From: Populus alba
Lineage: Eukaryota > Streptophyta > Magnoliopsida > Malpighiales > Salicaceae
NCBI RefSeq assembly: GCF_005239225.2
Contig: NC_133296.1
Coordinates: 9,858,001 to 9,922,000 of the forward strand
Reading direction: 5' to 3'
Length of the DNA stretch: 64,000 nucleotides
The translations under genes were made by a program, and so were the position numbers. The notes under the pieces are model-generated. The model was not told the DNA's origin. It did no database searches and worked only from the letters and a program-made list of their open reading frames with translations. Of this stretch, positions 33,220-46,559 are shown piece after piece (positions within the stretch are counted from its first letter, which is position 1; each line of letters opens with the position of its first letter).

Positions 33220-33798
33220 ATGAGGCAGCACTCACTTGCCTTCTCAGTCCTGCTCGTTCTCTGCCTTGCTGGGTTCTCTAATGCATCTCTCCTGCCATTT
33301 TCAGACCGTCCTGGGAGTCTCCTGACTGATCTCTGGCTGGACCGTTTACCGGACCCCTTCAGGGTCTTGGAACATATCCCACTTGGGTTCGACAAGGACG
33401 ATCATGTGGCACTCTCTCCAGCCCGAGTAGACTGGAAAGAAACACCTGAGGGTCATGTTATCATGCTAGATGTACCAGGAATGAAGAAAGAGGAGGTGAA
33501 GATTGAAATTGACCAGAATAGGGTGTTGAGAGTGAGTGGAGAGAGGAAGAGAGAAGAGGAGAAAAAGGGGGATCACTGGCACAGAGTAGAGAGATCGTAT
33601 GGCAAGTTCATCAGGCAGTTTAAGCTGCCAGAGAATGTGGACTTGGATTCTGTGAAGGCTAAGCTTGAGAACGGAGTTCTCATTTTGTCACTTTCCAATT
33701 TGTCCCTGGACAAAATCAAGGGTCCTACGGTGGTTAGCATTGAGGGGGGAGAAGAGCCAGCCAAGCTCAAGAGTGATGAAGCAAAGCAAGAGCTCTAG
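33220..33798 (+). CDS. ER-type small heat shock protein (HSP20 family)
   Basis: An ATP-independent chaperone that holds unfolding proteins. The 192-aa single-exon frame starts with a hydrophobic signal peptide (residues 1-22, [20 protein letters not shown], likely cut after NA). The alpha-crystallin domain spans about 68-165, with [20 protein letters not shown] near its start, and LKLENG-type strand [13 protein letters not shown] near its end. The C-terminus is KQEL, a plausible variant of the K/HDEL ER-retrieval signal. Signal peptide plus KQEL point to the ER lumen, as for the plant HSP22 class. The HSE cluster just upstream supports heat induction. AATAAATGG at 33959 may serve for polyadenylation. 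A minus-strand frame over the same bases is a shadow. Confidence 0.95.
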   Translation: MRQHSLAFSVLLVLCLAGFSNASLLPFSDRPGSLLTDLWLDRLPDPFRVLEHIPLGFDKDDHVALSPARVDWKETPEGHVIMLDVPGMKKEEVKIEIDQNRVLRVSGERKREEEKKGDHWHRVERSYGKFIRQFKLPENVDLDSVKAKLENGVLILSLSNLSLDKIKGPTVVSIEGGEEPAKLKSDEAKQEL

Positions 33799-33969
33799 AT
33801 GTTTTCATGTATTGAGGCCTGAGATCGGTAACGCTTGTCTGTGAGAAAATAAGGGATGTTTTTCATTTCGATCTTGTGATTTTGTTTTGTATGTTCCAAC
33901 TTGATGCACTAATGTAATACGTACGTATGCCATCTATGAAACTCATAATCTAAAAATATAATAAATGGC

Positions 33970-36890
33970 TTCCCTTTATCACCATTTGTTGGCAAACTAT
34001 CTACTGCATCAGAAATTCTTATACTTCCTAACTCCGTTTCTCTCTTCTTTTTATAATCCTTGCGGAGTTCTCAATCTATTTATATCCCTATTTTTCAATG
34101 TATTTTTGTTCTTTTTTAAAAGTCGTTATTGATGCTATTTATTTAATTTAATAAAGGCGTACGTGAAATGATGAATAAATGAGAAAAATAAATAAAAAAT
34201 CAAACGGAACCGAAAAATTGTAGGGAGATTTTACAAGTCAAGGAAATTTTAATTTACCACTAATCACAAGAAATAAACACATGTTCATACTGCTCAGTAA
34301 AAGTTGCTCATGTATTAAGAATAGGTATTGCAACATTAAGGAAGATAATGAATGCAAGCATGAACAACGAAACAAGATGCAAACTTTGAAGGGTTCGGCC
34401 TAAATGCCAAAAAATAAAAACAACAAAAATTGAGAAGACTTTGAAACACACTTGGAAAGATAGACAAGTTTTTTTAGAAAACCTCTTTAGTTAGGTTTTG
34501 ACTCGACTTACTAAAAGAACTAAACATGAAAGCATTGTAATCATATAAGAACTAAATGCATTCTTAGCCATAAAATCAAACACGGTAACCATAACCATGT
34601 TATGTTTAACGTAAATTAAAGATGTATTCACAATGGCATTTAAGAGTTCACGGAAACAATGTTGAATAAAACAATACAATGATTAATGTAAGACGATAAA
34701 ATCACATAAAAGTAAAGTATCAAACCATGAATAATATGCTTAAACAAGATGTTTTAGCAACCTCAACACATTTAAGAAACTTCAATACATTAAAGTTCAA
34801 GTTTTCATAGTAAAAACCATCATAGTTATTACATTAGATATCCCTAATTCACCTTCACAGATGCAAGACCAACAATAATGGAAAAGGTGAAATAGGACAT
34901 TCTAAAAGTGAGTGTTTTTAAACTGGAAAAAAAATCATAATGAGACACGCAAATATTTTTAGTCTTTGCCAACAACAGAAACTCCATTAAAAAGTTTACA
35001 AACATCTAAAATCACATTAAACAAGCAAAAACATAAACATCAAGGATAATATGCAAAAATAATTGTTAACCTTTAGGTCAAATATTCATGTTTTTATATA
35101 TTTTGATGATACCAATAAAATGAAAAATGGACTAATAATATGCCTTGTTAAGAATAAGTTTTAAATAGGTTTATTCAAATAACATATCAATAAGTATAAT
35201 GGATTTCATAAGGAAATCCATCAAAAAATCCAAGAAGGAAGCAAAGTGAAGACTTAGATTAAGTGTTCATTTTAAGTGCTTAATACAAATCTTTATATCC
35301 CACTTGATAGCATAATTAAAATGAACTCACACACTTCACTCTATATGCATTAAATGATTGATAAATAATCTGAAATAATTTAAGATAGACGGTTCTAAGA
35401 ATTTAATCTATCAAAACTAAGATTCTACTTACATTGATCGACTATTTGTTGTGACCAGATGAACTAGTTGACTGTTTATTCATTAGTGATAAACATCTAC
35501 AAATTTTACAAGACTAGTCAACTAATTGGCTTGACCAATCTAAATTGATCAACCATGTGACTCTTAATGGGATTATAACGACTATAAATGCCTAGTTTTT
35601 CTTATATATATATTGTTTAATTGCAAAATTAGCAAGGGATTCCAAATAAATACTTCGAAATCATCAATCCTTGATTATACTCAAATTGGTGCTATTAAAC
35701 CTTCATAATCTAGTACAAAGTATTCAATCTCGTTCTCACTACACTTAAACACTTTCAAATCCTGTAAGTGTTATCTTATGATATATAGAGATATTAGAAC
35801 TTTAAATTGTATTATCCACTCTAATGAAAGAGTTAGTTATAATAACAAAATCACTCTTATAAACCTTTAAGAATTAGTTAATTTCACCAAGAAAAAATCT
35901 TGAAAAAAATATATCTTCAAGTGGAAAAAATCTTAAAGAAAATATATTTTCAAGTTGAAAAAATCTTGAAAATAAAATATCTTCAAGTGGTGTAAACATT
36001 TATAGGATTTAGTTATACTTAAAGGGAATCGCTAGATGGGATTTCAGGTTGATTGAGTTATACACAGATTTTGGTTCTAGTTAAAGAGGATTGCCAGATG
36101 AGATCTCAAGTCAATCCAACCGAAGATGGAATCTATAAGACCGCCGGATCGGGATTTTAATATATGATTTTTATTGTTAGTTTCTAGTTGCAGGGGATCG
36201 TTATAAAGACAAAATTTCAAATCAACCAAGTTTTGAGAAGATTATAATCGAAAGTTCACTTTTGTTTATCTTTACAAAACTTACTACGCAAAGTTTTTAC
36301 TCCGTAAGTATTGTAAAGAGAGGGCATATGTTATTATCCATTTTTTTATTCTCCATATAAAAATGAGAAAATACAAAAAAAATATCAAAAGATATTCAGA
36401 AGAAATCCAAAACATAATAGCAACGAGAAAAGGATGCTTGAATGCCCATAAAATAGCTAGAAATTGGTTGAGGATGTTCAAAAAATACAAGGATTGAAAT
36501 TTGACAATATATTTTTGACTGATGAGAGCCCTGTTAACAAGAAAAATTCAATTTAAAAAAGAAAAGTCCAAAATTAGATGTTTATGGACTCAATTAAATT
36601 TTATTGAATGTTTAATTAAATTTATGGAGGGTTTGATTACAAGAAAAAATATTTTTAAAAGTCAATTTAGGCTTTACTTAAAAGAAATTAAAGTTCAGGG
36701 GTCCAATTATAATTTATCCAAGGACTTAACTACAAAATTTCAAAACTTGAGTGACCAAACTAAAAATGGCCACTTCACATCTCAAAACAACACTGTTTTA
36801 AAGGACATTGTTCATCACCTTCTTCAATACACCAGGGAAGCTATTTCAACAGGAAGAAGAAGAAGAAACAATTAGCCTTAGCTGCCCACG
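33970..36890. other. Intergenic AT-rich sequence, no gene
   Basis: No coding motif was found. A short open frame at 36522-36875 has no recognised domain and no promoter context. The part around 36020-36220 repeats loosely similar phrases (CGCTAGATGGGATTTCAGGT, TGCCAGATGAGATCTCAAGT) and may be degraded transposon, but I cannot name a family. Confidence 0.5.
35891..35989. repeat. 33-bp tandem repeat, three copies
   Basis: GAAAAAATCTTGAAA...ATCTTCAAGT-type units start at 35891, 35924 and 35957, period 33, with a few substitutions. Confidence 0.8.
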
Positions 36891-36923
36891 ATGCAATGCG
36901 TTATTGAAAATCTTGGACTCCAC

Positions 36924-37285
36924 ATGAAAGTTGGAGGCCTATGTCTTACATTTTCATCCATATAAAACAGACCTAAATCTGAGATCTACAGCTCTAGATA
37001 TAATCCAATTACCGAACAGTGTTCCAGTTTTGATTGCACCAACATCTCTTTTCTAAGTTTGGCCCTCTCTTTGTCTTTTCAATTTCAGTATTTAAACTCA
37101 TTAATCAATCCTTTTATTTATGTGATAGGCATGCATTTAAGATGAACATTTACCATAAATTAAAGGTATCTTATATTATTAGATATGTTATTATAAAATA
37201 TGCTTTAGTTAAAAAGTTATTGATACTTCAAGTGTAAAATGATGATATAAAACCTTGATAAAAATACACTTTTAAGTACTAATTA
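36924..37285. repeat. Diverged copy of the 30836-31200 segment
   Basis: Same-strand match to 30836-31200: both run from CATGARAGTT through GGCCTATGTCTTA, CATCCATATAAA, CATCTCTTYT, ATCAATCCTTT and ATCTTATATTAT to AAAACCTTGATAAAAATRC. Two old gypsy elements of one family are therefore present in this interval, both in minus orientation. Confidence 0.75.
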
Positions 37286-37399
37286 TTAAGCCTTTAACAA
37301 AAATACCTAAAAAACATTGTAATAATTGTGTGTGTTGAAACCTATTGAGAGAATAAAAAATGAGAATTTAATTTGCCTGAAATTAAAAGTAATTCAAGC

Positions 37400-40300
37400 T
37401 TAAATTGAAATTAAGATAAAAGTGTTGCATCACATAAAACACAAGTTTATTCAAAATATCATGGCTGCTGAATTTTACAGCAAAGAAAATAATATATTGA
37501 GTTATAAACTAATGAGCCCAATCTAATAATCAGCAAGTATAAGCTTAATACCTAAAACAGTCTTAAAACATTAATTATATACCAAAACAAACCTAAACCA
37601 AAACACTAGTCCTAAATTGAATGTAAATATCTAAATAATGAAATGAACAACAAATAAAACCATAAAATAATTCAGATTAATACAAATAAATAATTCAACC
37701 CAAAATTAATTTGTCATTAAGTACTCTAGCCTTTTTTATTTATTTATTTAGCTAGGATAAATAAGGAGTTCTTGTAAGAAAAGGATTTTGAAACTTTAAG
37801 GAATCTTTGCTACATTTGGAAATATATTATTTTTCATTAAAGATCATTTTAGAACTAGGAGAGTCTCATAAATAAATTGTTGAATATTCTTGTATTACGA
37901 GGAAAATAATTCTTTTCAAATAAAAAGTCCATAAGACAAGACAATAAATAATAAAATTCACATTGCATTTTCTGACTTGAATTGCAATACCTTCTCAAGT
38001 TGAAATTGATCTAAACTTTTAACTCAATATAGAAAACTATGTTTGGAAACTCATGGTAAAATTTCAATATGATCCAACAGTCGAATTGAGAATTATACGT
38101 AATAGCATAAATTGGATAGTAAGCATAAATTGGATAGTAAGCACAATTATACTAGAATCTGAATTTTCTTGTTTAATATTTTCTTGGATCGTGTCATTTC
38201 TTCTCTCTTTAAGATGATTTGTCATTGAATCTATAACATAAAGAAGAACTTTTAAAGGCAACAAACAACCATCAACCTAAGATAAAGGATTGCCATCAAA
38301 ACTTTGCATAATCTTTTTAGCAAAGAAAATATTCTAAATAAACCTCTCCTTCACATACAAGCTCTCATTTTTTCAGTTATATTCTCCCTTTTAAGATTTA
38401 ATTAATCCTTATAAACCTACTTAGGTGTTAAAGAAATAAGAACTACAGATTTCTCATCTTTCATAAAAGAAAATATATTCTTAAACCCGTCAAGCATAGC
38501 TTTTTGATCATATTGCTAAGGCCTATACATCAACAAATGACTAGCATGCATAGACACATCAACACATAACGCCTCATCACAATATTTTCTAATAAAAAAT
38601 GCAACTAAAATCTATTTAAACACTTTAATCTCTCCATAATCATTCAACCACTATCATTTATATAGAATAGAGTGTTTTGTAGTATACAAGTTTAATTTAT
38701 CCACCAAATCAATACTTGCCACATTAATGCAACTCTAATTATTAATTATCATATCACATATCTTATTTTGAATATGGTGTCTTGTATGGAAAATGTTTTA
38801 TCCTTTCTCCTCCAAATCTCTCACCCTAACTAGCAAATCCAGTTCTCATTTCACCTTAAACATCTCCCTTTCAACAGGATACTCAACCAATCACCTAACA
38901 TCCTTAACTAGGAGCATCTTCTCCTTATCACTAACCTCCTCATTGATCACAACCTTACCATAAGCCTTCATAACCATAACTCGTTTATTTGGACATTGCA
39001 AAGCAACATAGCTAACTCTCAAACAACAACAACTTTTCATGTCACAATTACAAAAAGTAGGAGTTTCAACTTTACCTCTACAATCAATGGAGATGCCCTT
39101 ATGTCATGGAGTTTTGGATCTCTCCCTTACATTCGATTGAGATTGGGTAGCCCTCATGCTAGCCTTCCGATTAGGTTTCCAATGTGATGAATAACCCAAC
39201 GACTAGCTTGGTCATGAACTATCCTTATGCTTAAGCTATCTCTCCATTTTTGTTGCCATATACACCATATCCTCCAACTCCACATAATATTACAACTCCA
39301 TAATATTTATGATTTTATGATTCAGCCTATTAAAAAACCTAGCCTTAGTGGCCTCTTTGTCCTTTACTTTATTAACATGAATCATCACGATCTTCATCTT
39401 CTAATGGTACTTATAAACATTCTTTGTTTCTTGGCTCAAACACTGTAATTTTTTATACAATTCCCTGTAATAATGACTAAGAATAAATCATCTTCTAATA
39501 ATAGCCTTAATCTTCTCCTGAGTCTCAACAAACCTCTCACAATTTCTTATATAACTCAACACAAGGTGACCTCACCACACAGTAGCATAGTTCATGAACT
39601 AATTATGAAATTTACATCTGAATGCTACCCAAACTCCTATCAAGCCCATTATAGTACCCCAAACTATCCAAATTATCTCTTTGGTTGAACTGTCCATCTC
39701 TCTTAACTCCCTCAAACCTATGATTTCCAAGCTTTTCAAAATATATGAAAAAATAAAGACAAAACTACAATTATGATTTCTCTAGTAGCAAACAAATTCG
39801 TATGAAATATAAATGTTTTTTAAGATATGAAATAAAACAGATGTAAAACTAATGAAAATAACTTTATGAATACCCAAATATCTCAAATATAACTTTAGTA
39901 TACTAATTAGGTCAATTTCAACAATAGCAAAACATGTTTTATAAATTGACACAAATCAAACCTATTAACATAATTTAATACCCAAATTTAAAACACAAAC
40001 CAAAACAAGTCCAAATGACCCCAAATTTAGTATTTGATTTTATTATACCCAAAAACCCTAGAATCTTAATTTTAAAACAATTCCAACATGGTTTGAATTA
40101 ATCTCCTTTGTATTAGTGTTTTTCATGGCAAAACTAGATCTTTAGCTTTTTATAGTCTTTTTTTAATTTAATATTACTGATATGTAGGGACAATAATAAA
40201 ACAACAACATTTTGTTTTGTAATGGTAGATGTCACAAGCAAAAGGAGTAGAAAACTTAAATCAAAGAGATAAAAGCGAAATATAAAAAACAAAATTTCAT

Positions 40301-41400
40301 AAAGGTATAACTTGATTTTAAAGCCTAGCTCTTATATCAACTTATGCGAATCTCGTGCATATAAAGATTCAGAAACCCACAATAAAGCATATGACAAAAC
40401 CAAAAACCCAAAAATCAAGTTTATGACAGAGAAATCTAAATCTAGAGATAACCTTGTACCTAAAAACCAAAATTATTAAAAATTAAATTTAGATCCATTG
40501 TTTATAGTGAAACAAGAACCTAAAATATACGAAGATGTCACAAAATCACTTATACATTGATAAGTTAGTTATTGATCTTTATCCCAATAAAGAGAAAAGT
40601 GTTATCTCATGCAAAACACAAGTTTATTCAAAGCATCACGGCTACTGAATTTTACAAAAAAGAAAATAATATATAATTATTCTAAATAACCCTAATAAAC
40701 CATTATTGGATCAATGGGCTCAAGCTAATAATTAGCTAACACAAGCCTATGCCTAAAAACATCGTAAAACATTGATTTTGAACCAAAACAAATCCAAACT
40801 AAAACACTAGCTCTAAACTTAATATAAATATCCAAATAATAAAATAAAACAACAAATAAAACCTTAGAATAATTCAAATTAATACGAAAAAAAACAATTC
40901 ATCCAAAATTAATTTGACATTAAATACTTTAGTCTTCTTTTCCTCATGTAGCTATGATAGATAAGGAATCATTGTAAAAAAAGAATTTTGAAACATTAAA
41001 AATATTTGCCACACTTGAAAACTATGTTGTTACTAATTAAAGTTCCTTGTAGAACTAAACCTCCCACAAATAAGTTGTTGAAATCATTGCATTATGCCTA
41101 AAAATCATCTCCAAATAGAAAGTTCACAAGTTAAAAGGCAACAAATAACAAATTTGTATTGCATCTTTATAACCTGTATTGCAAAACTTTCTCGAATTAC
41201 GATTGACTTGAAATGTTAATTCAATGTAAAATAATATCTAGAAACTTATGGTAATATTTCAATCCAATTCAATTGTCGGATTGAAACTTATGCTTAATAG
41301 TGTAAAATTAGACGATATGCATAATTATGTTGGAATCTAAATTTTTTTATTCAACCTTTTCATTGGTCATATAAAGAAAAAATTATGTGTGTGGATTAGG
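37400..41400 (-). mobile_element. Deleted Ty3/gypsy element (LTR-gag-protease-LTR)
   Basis: Two related flanks, about 37429-38190 and 40597-41366, share ACACAAGTTTATTCAAA, CTGAATTTTACA, CCTAAAACA and the order of later blocks, and look like diverged LTRs. Between them, on the minus strand, lie traces of gag (about 39200-39720) and a protease region (about 38480-38980) related to the remnant in RSH intron 16. At 40333-40346 TAGCTCTTATATCA is the reverse complement of a TGGTATCAGAGC-like primer site, which would put the real LTR edge near 40347. No RT, RNase H or integrase is visible, so pol appears deleted. Borders are approximate. Confidence 0.55.
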
Positions 41401-42487
41401 AGAAAAAAAGCTTGAATTGAAGGGAGGACAAGAGAGCGAAAGATGCTTGAATTAGGAAGAAGCTGGAAGGAAATCTCTTGTATGGTTGTTTGTCCTTGGA
41501 ATTAGGGATTTTTATCCTTAATTCAAAATGATGATGTTTTAAAACAAAACAAAAATTAAGTTGGGTCTCACTAGGTTTCCCTACAAGCAAATTCATTTGG
41601 GTTTTTTTGGTTAACCCGTATCGTCTAGGCCTTGGATAAACCAATTAGGTTGGTTCAAGTTTTAAAACAATGCTTTGAAGTGCTAAACTAAAAGAAAAAA
41701 AAGGATTGATAACTAAATGAAAATAAATTGAAAACTTAAAGGACCAAGAATGCGAAGTTGCATACCAAATAGTGCTATAAATAATGAAATGTGAGAGAAT
41801 GAATAGGGAATTCATAGTAAAAGACTAACTTGTTTTAGTTTAATGTTAATTATTTTCCCTTGTCATTTAGAAAAGCAAGAGAAAAGAAACAAAGCCTCTG
41901 GAGCGACTTCTTAAATTTCTTTAAACTTGATAAATAAATATCATTTATAGTCACATACAGGACTGGAAAAGTTGAGAAGGATCTTTCCACGATGCTATTA
42001 ATTAGGTTATAGGGTCATATTGAACAATCAAACAATTTTATAGCCTAAACTGTCAAAACACAAGGACAAGCGAGTATTATGAAGGCAAATTAAGTTTAGT
42101 GACCAAACCAAGAGACGAAAAAGGAAAATTTAGAACCTATCCTTTCATTGGCATTATAATTTTCTAATTACAAAAGTGTCTAGAACTATTAAACGAGTAG
42201 AAAATTTTAGTCAATCTCTTCATATAAAGATGAAATTGCACCAACCATTTTTTTTCAGCTCTAGATCAAGCCATTTACTTCATTTCTAGATATAGCTTTA
42301 TTAGAAGTGATGTAACATTGGCTAACAAAGACAGACAATTGAGCTCATGTTTACTCCTTTCTTCATAGAACAGTAAACTTCAGATTAAGAAATGATACAA
42401 CACGCAACTAGAATTTCAAATTTAAAAATGAAATAAATTCAGGTTACCTATTTTCAGTTAGTGTTTGTAGGACTTCAGCAGCTTGGG
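41401..42487. other. Intergenic sequence downstream of the PPR gene
   Basis: No gene is seen. An 82-codon minus-strand frame (41396-41644) has no recognisable domain. The sequence nearest 42487 is presumably the 3' UTR of the PPR gene on the minus strand. Confidence 0.5.
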
Positions 42488-44086
42488 CTAATTAAAGTAA
42501 ACCAGATTTTCCAATATCTGGTAAATTTCTTCTGCTCTGGGATGTGATTTGTCTACAGAGTGAAACTGAGAAACCTTGTTATCAACCTCAATCCAACTGC
42601 AACCTGGAGTCTTAGGAACATTTAGCTCCTTCAACATCTTTCTCACCCTGCGGACATCATCCCACTTCCCTAACTTTCCATATACATTTGCCAACGTTAT
42701 ACCATAGCCTCCATTGTTTGGATCAATTTCAAGCAGCTTTTTAACTGCAAACTCTGCCAAGTCTGCACGACCATGTATTTTACACCCATTAAGCAAAGAG
42801 CCCCAAACAACCTCATCGGGTTGAATCTTCATTTCCCTTAGAACTTCCAAGGCTTCTTCCAACCTTCCTGCTCGACCAAGAATATCTATCAAGCACCCAT
42901 AATGCTCAATCTCAGGTTCAATCCCGTAATTTAGAGTCATCATCTGGAAATAGAAACGACCCTTTTGAACCAATCCTCCATGTGTACAAGCATTTAATAA
43001 CCCCAAAAAGGTAATCTCATTTGGTCTTACATCGGCTACATAATGCAACATCTCCTCAAACACACAAATAGCCCTCTCACTTTGTCCATGAAGTGCTAAA
43101 CAATTAATCATTGAATTCCAAGATGTCAAACTTTTCTTTGAAGTTGCGTAAAAAACCTTCTTTGCCTCTTTTAAACACCCACATTTCCCATACATATCCA
43201 CCAAAGCATTCAACACAAACGAATCTGAACTACGCATATTCCTGTAAACATAACCATGAATCCATTTCCCAACATGAAGCATCCCAGTGTGACCACAGGC
43301 AGAAAGTGCACAGACAACAGTCGTCTGATTAGGCCTAATGTCTCGATGCTGTACCTCCAGGGAAAGACCCACCATCTTCTTAAAAATCGTAATAGCCCTG
43401 GTAAACAACCCATTTTGCGCACAACCCGAAATTACAGCATTCCAAGAAGGAACATCCCTCTCAGGCATTTCATCAAAAAGCGAAATAGCATTCTCAATCT
43501 CCCCAAGTCTGGTATACCCAGAAATCATAGCAGTCCATGAAACAACATTTCTCTCAGACATTTCGTCAAACATTCGCCTCGCAATTCCAATATCATAACC
43601 AGACCTCGAGTAAGAATCAATAAGGGCAGTTTGCACAACTGGGTGTTGTCCAAAACCCAATTTCTCAATCTGGGCATGCACAAATTTTGTTACTTGGCAA
43701 TATTTCAAAACATGAGGGAACAAAAAATGGTTTGGTTTTGGGTGTCCCTTACGAAGCATGAAACGAAACAAATCAAAAGACGATTGATGGTCTTGTATAG
43801 AGGCATAAGCAGTAACCATAGCAGTGTAGAGGTAGATGTTGGGGAATTCGAAATTGTTAAAAATGAAGCGAGCATAGTAAAGGTTGTTGAGTTGGAGAAT
43901 GCAACAGCGAATCAGTTTGAAAGTGTAGAAATTGGTCTGTGAGTGACCGAGGATTGTCAAAAAGGATTGGACTTGTTTAAGGTGATTGAGATGATTGCAT
44001 TTTGAAACTATTGATAAGACTCGTTGGTTTAGATTTGGTGGGTTTAATACATAGAGGGAACGCATGTTCTTGCCACCGTGTTTCAA
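42488..44086 (-). CDS. Pentatricopeptide repeat protein, PLS class with E domain
   Basis: PPR proteins bind RNA in plastids or mitochondria and direct editing, splicing or processing. This intronless 532-aa frame has the usual P-L-S repeat series: NIYLYTAMVTAYASI, TALIDSYSRSG, VVSWTAMISGYTRLGEIENA, DVPSWNAVISGCAQNG, VLNALVDMYGKCGCLKEAKK, SLTSWNSMINCLALHG, YGCLIDILGRAGRLEEALEV. It ends with an E-type domain (VVWGSLLNGCKIHG to GCSWIEVDNKVSQFHSVDKS HPRAEEIY) and has no DYW deaminase domain. A DYW-less E protein usually needs a partner for editing. The start may be Met1 or Met8. It resembles Arabidopsis At1g33350 from memory (not checked). Opposite-strand frames are shadows. Confidence 0.93.
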   Translation of the reverse strand: MKHGGKNMRSLYVLNPPNLNQRVLSIVSKCNHLNHLKQVQSFLTILGHSQTNFYTFKLIRCCILQLNNLYYARFIFNNFEFPNIYLYTAMVTAYASIQDHQSSFDLFRFMLRKGHPKPNHFLFPHVLKYCQVTKFVHAQIEKLGFGQHPVVQTALIDSYSRSGYDIGIARRMFDEMSERNVVSWTAMISGYTRLGEIENAISLFDEMPERDVPSWNAVISGCAQNGLFTRAITIFKKMVGLSLEVQHRDIRPNQTTVVCALSACGHTGMLHVGKWIHGYVYRNMRSSDSFVLNALVDMYGKCGCLKEAKKVFYATSKKSLTSWNSMINCLALHGQSERAICVFEEMLHYVADVRPNEITFLGLLNACTHGGLVQKGRFYFQMMTLNYGIEPEIEHYGCLIDILGRAGRLEEALEVLREMKIQPDEVVWGSLLNGCKIHGRADLAEFAVKKLLEIDPNNGGYGITLANVYGKLGKWDDVRRVRKMLKELNVPKTPGCSWIEVDNKVSQFHSVDKSHPRAEEIYQILENLVYFN

Positions 44087-44959
44087 ACTTCTTTGGCCTC
44101 AATTTTCACTCCTCTGGTTTCAAAGTTCTGAAAAAAGAAAAGAAACAAAATCAATAACACTTGTAGTTTATCGTACTATTTATTATATTATAGCATATAC
44201 TAAAACATATTTATTTCGTGATCAATGGATTTTTTTTTTCTTATTTCATTCTTCTAAATTCAAATTACAGACCATTGTGTCAAACATCACTGAGGAAAGA
44301 TAAATTCAAAAATAAAAAACTAAAGTGTTAAATATAGAAATAAATAATGATTAATCTAATATTCTAAAATAAATTACAGATTAATCTAGAGTTCATTTCC
44401 TTTATCTCTCATTCTTTGGTAAAAAAAAATGAGAGAAAAATTATTGTATTTTTGTAAAAACAAAAAAAAAGTTGATGGTTAATAACTATTACAAACACGA
44501 TAAAAATTGATCTAGATTTTAATGGGTTTGTCTTGACAAAAAAAAAAAATGCATTAAGGTGTTATTTGGCATTTATGATATTTTCTAAGTGTTTTTAAAT
44601 AAAAATAATTAAAAAATAAATTTTTGAAATGAAAAGTTTTTTTCCTTTTTATTTTTCAGCCACCTCTATAATAGACGATTAAGGATTTTAGGCAACGCAT
44701 CAACTGTTATAGCAGGTGATATATCATTTACTTTTATTTTACAAAAAAGAATCATTTGATTTTATATATATATGTAAAAAAAAAACTAGTCATAAATGAA
44801 CAAAATTACATGTTGTCAAGTGGTTTAGGAGTTGGACGACTTTTCCTTGGTTTGGATTGTTCATGTTCCATTCAGGGTGATGACATCTTTTTAATTTTTT
44901 GCTTTAAGATTAAAATAATTTATTTATAAGCATTTTTGTTGCAAATGATTTATAGAAGT

Positions 44960-45130
44960 ATGATATTAGTTGTTTTTTAAAATATTTTTTTATTTAGATA
45001 TGTATCAAAATAATATTTTATTATTAGTATTTAAAATTTTATTTTTAACTTCAGCATCTAAAAATATATATAAAATTAATTTAAAAAAAAAATTAACTAA
45101 CCTTTAAGTTAACAAAAATTTAATACGGCC
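44960..45130 (-). repeat. AT-rich dispersed element, copy 2 (inverted)
   Basis: Reverse-oriented relative of the elements at 25205-25420 and 47860-48070: TTTTTTAAAATATTTTTTTA, AAAATAATATTTTATT and AACTTCAGCATCTAAAAATA correspond to the complementary blocks there. Confidence 0.5.
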
Positions 45131-46559
45131 AAGTTGTTGAGGCGACGGAGAAATTGTTTTGTCGCTTTAATGTTGCAGGTTCTATTATAGTTGCAGGTGT
45201 TTTTTCATTTTGTTCTTTATGGTTCATTCTTTTTGGTTTTCATTAAACTTTATGTTTTAAAAATATGTTCTTCATGGTTCATTCTTTTTTAATAAGCTTT
45301 ATCAAGAGTACAAAAAGTTTCATATAATTTCAAATTCATTAAATGATACTAGTTTTATTATTATTATTATTTTAAAAAAAAACTTAATAGTGTTTGTGAA
45401 TATTATGTTACCATAAAAATTGGCAATAAAATAGAGTTTGTAATTGCAAAATAAAAAAAAAAAGTTTCACGGACCAAGGCTTTATTTTAAAGGTTAGATG
45501 CCCTAGGTGTCTGTACATGAATTATTTTTTTATTAGTGTTTTTTTTTAATTTTATTTTTTAATATTAAATTTTTATTTTTATTTTTATTATACTTAATTC
45601 TATCATATTTCTCAAATAATATTATTTTTTTATTAGAGTTTTAACATTTTTTAACTTTTAATCATATATAAAATACTGAGACTTTATTAGAATGTTTTAT
45701 TTAAAAAAAAATTTGCAAATCATAATGAATTTTTGTTTGGAAAACATTGCTTGAAATTTACAAAATATCCAGATATTGGATTAATCATTGGTTTTAGGAG
45801 TGTTTTTTTTATTGTATTATTCAATAAAATATAATTTTAAATGAGTTTTCAAGTTTAATTCATTGGACCAAGTTTAATGATAATATCAAAGAATCTCTTA
45901 TGACTTGAGGAAAATATTTTATTAGGGCCATTTTATTAATTAAGAGTACTATAAGTAATAGTGGTTATGTTAATAATTATGTAATAATTTAGAAAATAAA
46001 TATTTTATAAATATTTTATGAGACAATCATAAAATGTAACTTGAACTTCTACATCAATAAAAAGAGGAATAGATAAATTAAAGAAGAAATTTGATCTAGA
46101 ATCAAAACTTTTTGTATACATCAATTTGTTTTCTATATCCAAAACTCTTTATTGAATCTTTGCATTCATATTAGAGTTATTGAGAAAGATTTAGAAATTA
46201 AGAATTTTATAATATTTAATTTTTAATAACTTTTAAGCAATGTCATCACTTTTGTTCGTGTTGACGATATACTTTTCTTATTAAAGTTTCATAGGTGAAA
46301 TGGACTTGAGGTAGGGAATGCTGATAAAATCTTTGATTTTATAAGTATCATTTTTTCACTATTTTTTTTATGTAGGGTTAATATATTTTCAAATATCGAT
46401 CATTAATTAATTAAGAATATAACTCTTCATATTGGTTTACTAAATGACATGGACTTATTTTTAGAGCTTTGACAATAGTGTGTGAATCCTTCTAGTTTGA
46501 AGACCGTTGATAAGATTTTAAATCTTTATGGTTAAATAGTAGTATGGTTTTTTATATCA

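Noticed and set aside
43111..43942. Plus-strand open frames over the PPR gene
   Set aside because: They are antisense shadows of an intact 532-aa PPR frame with full repeat motifs.
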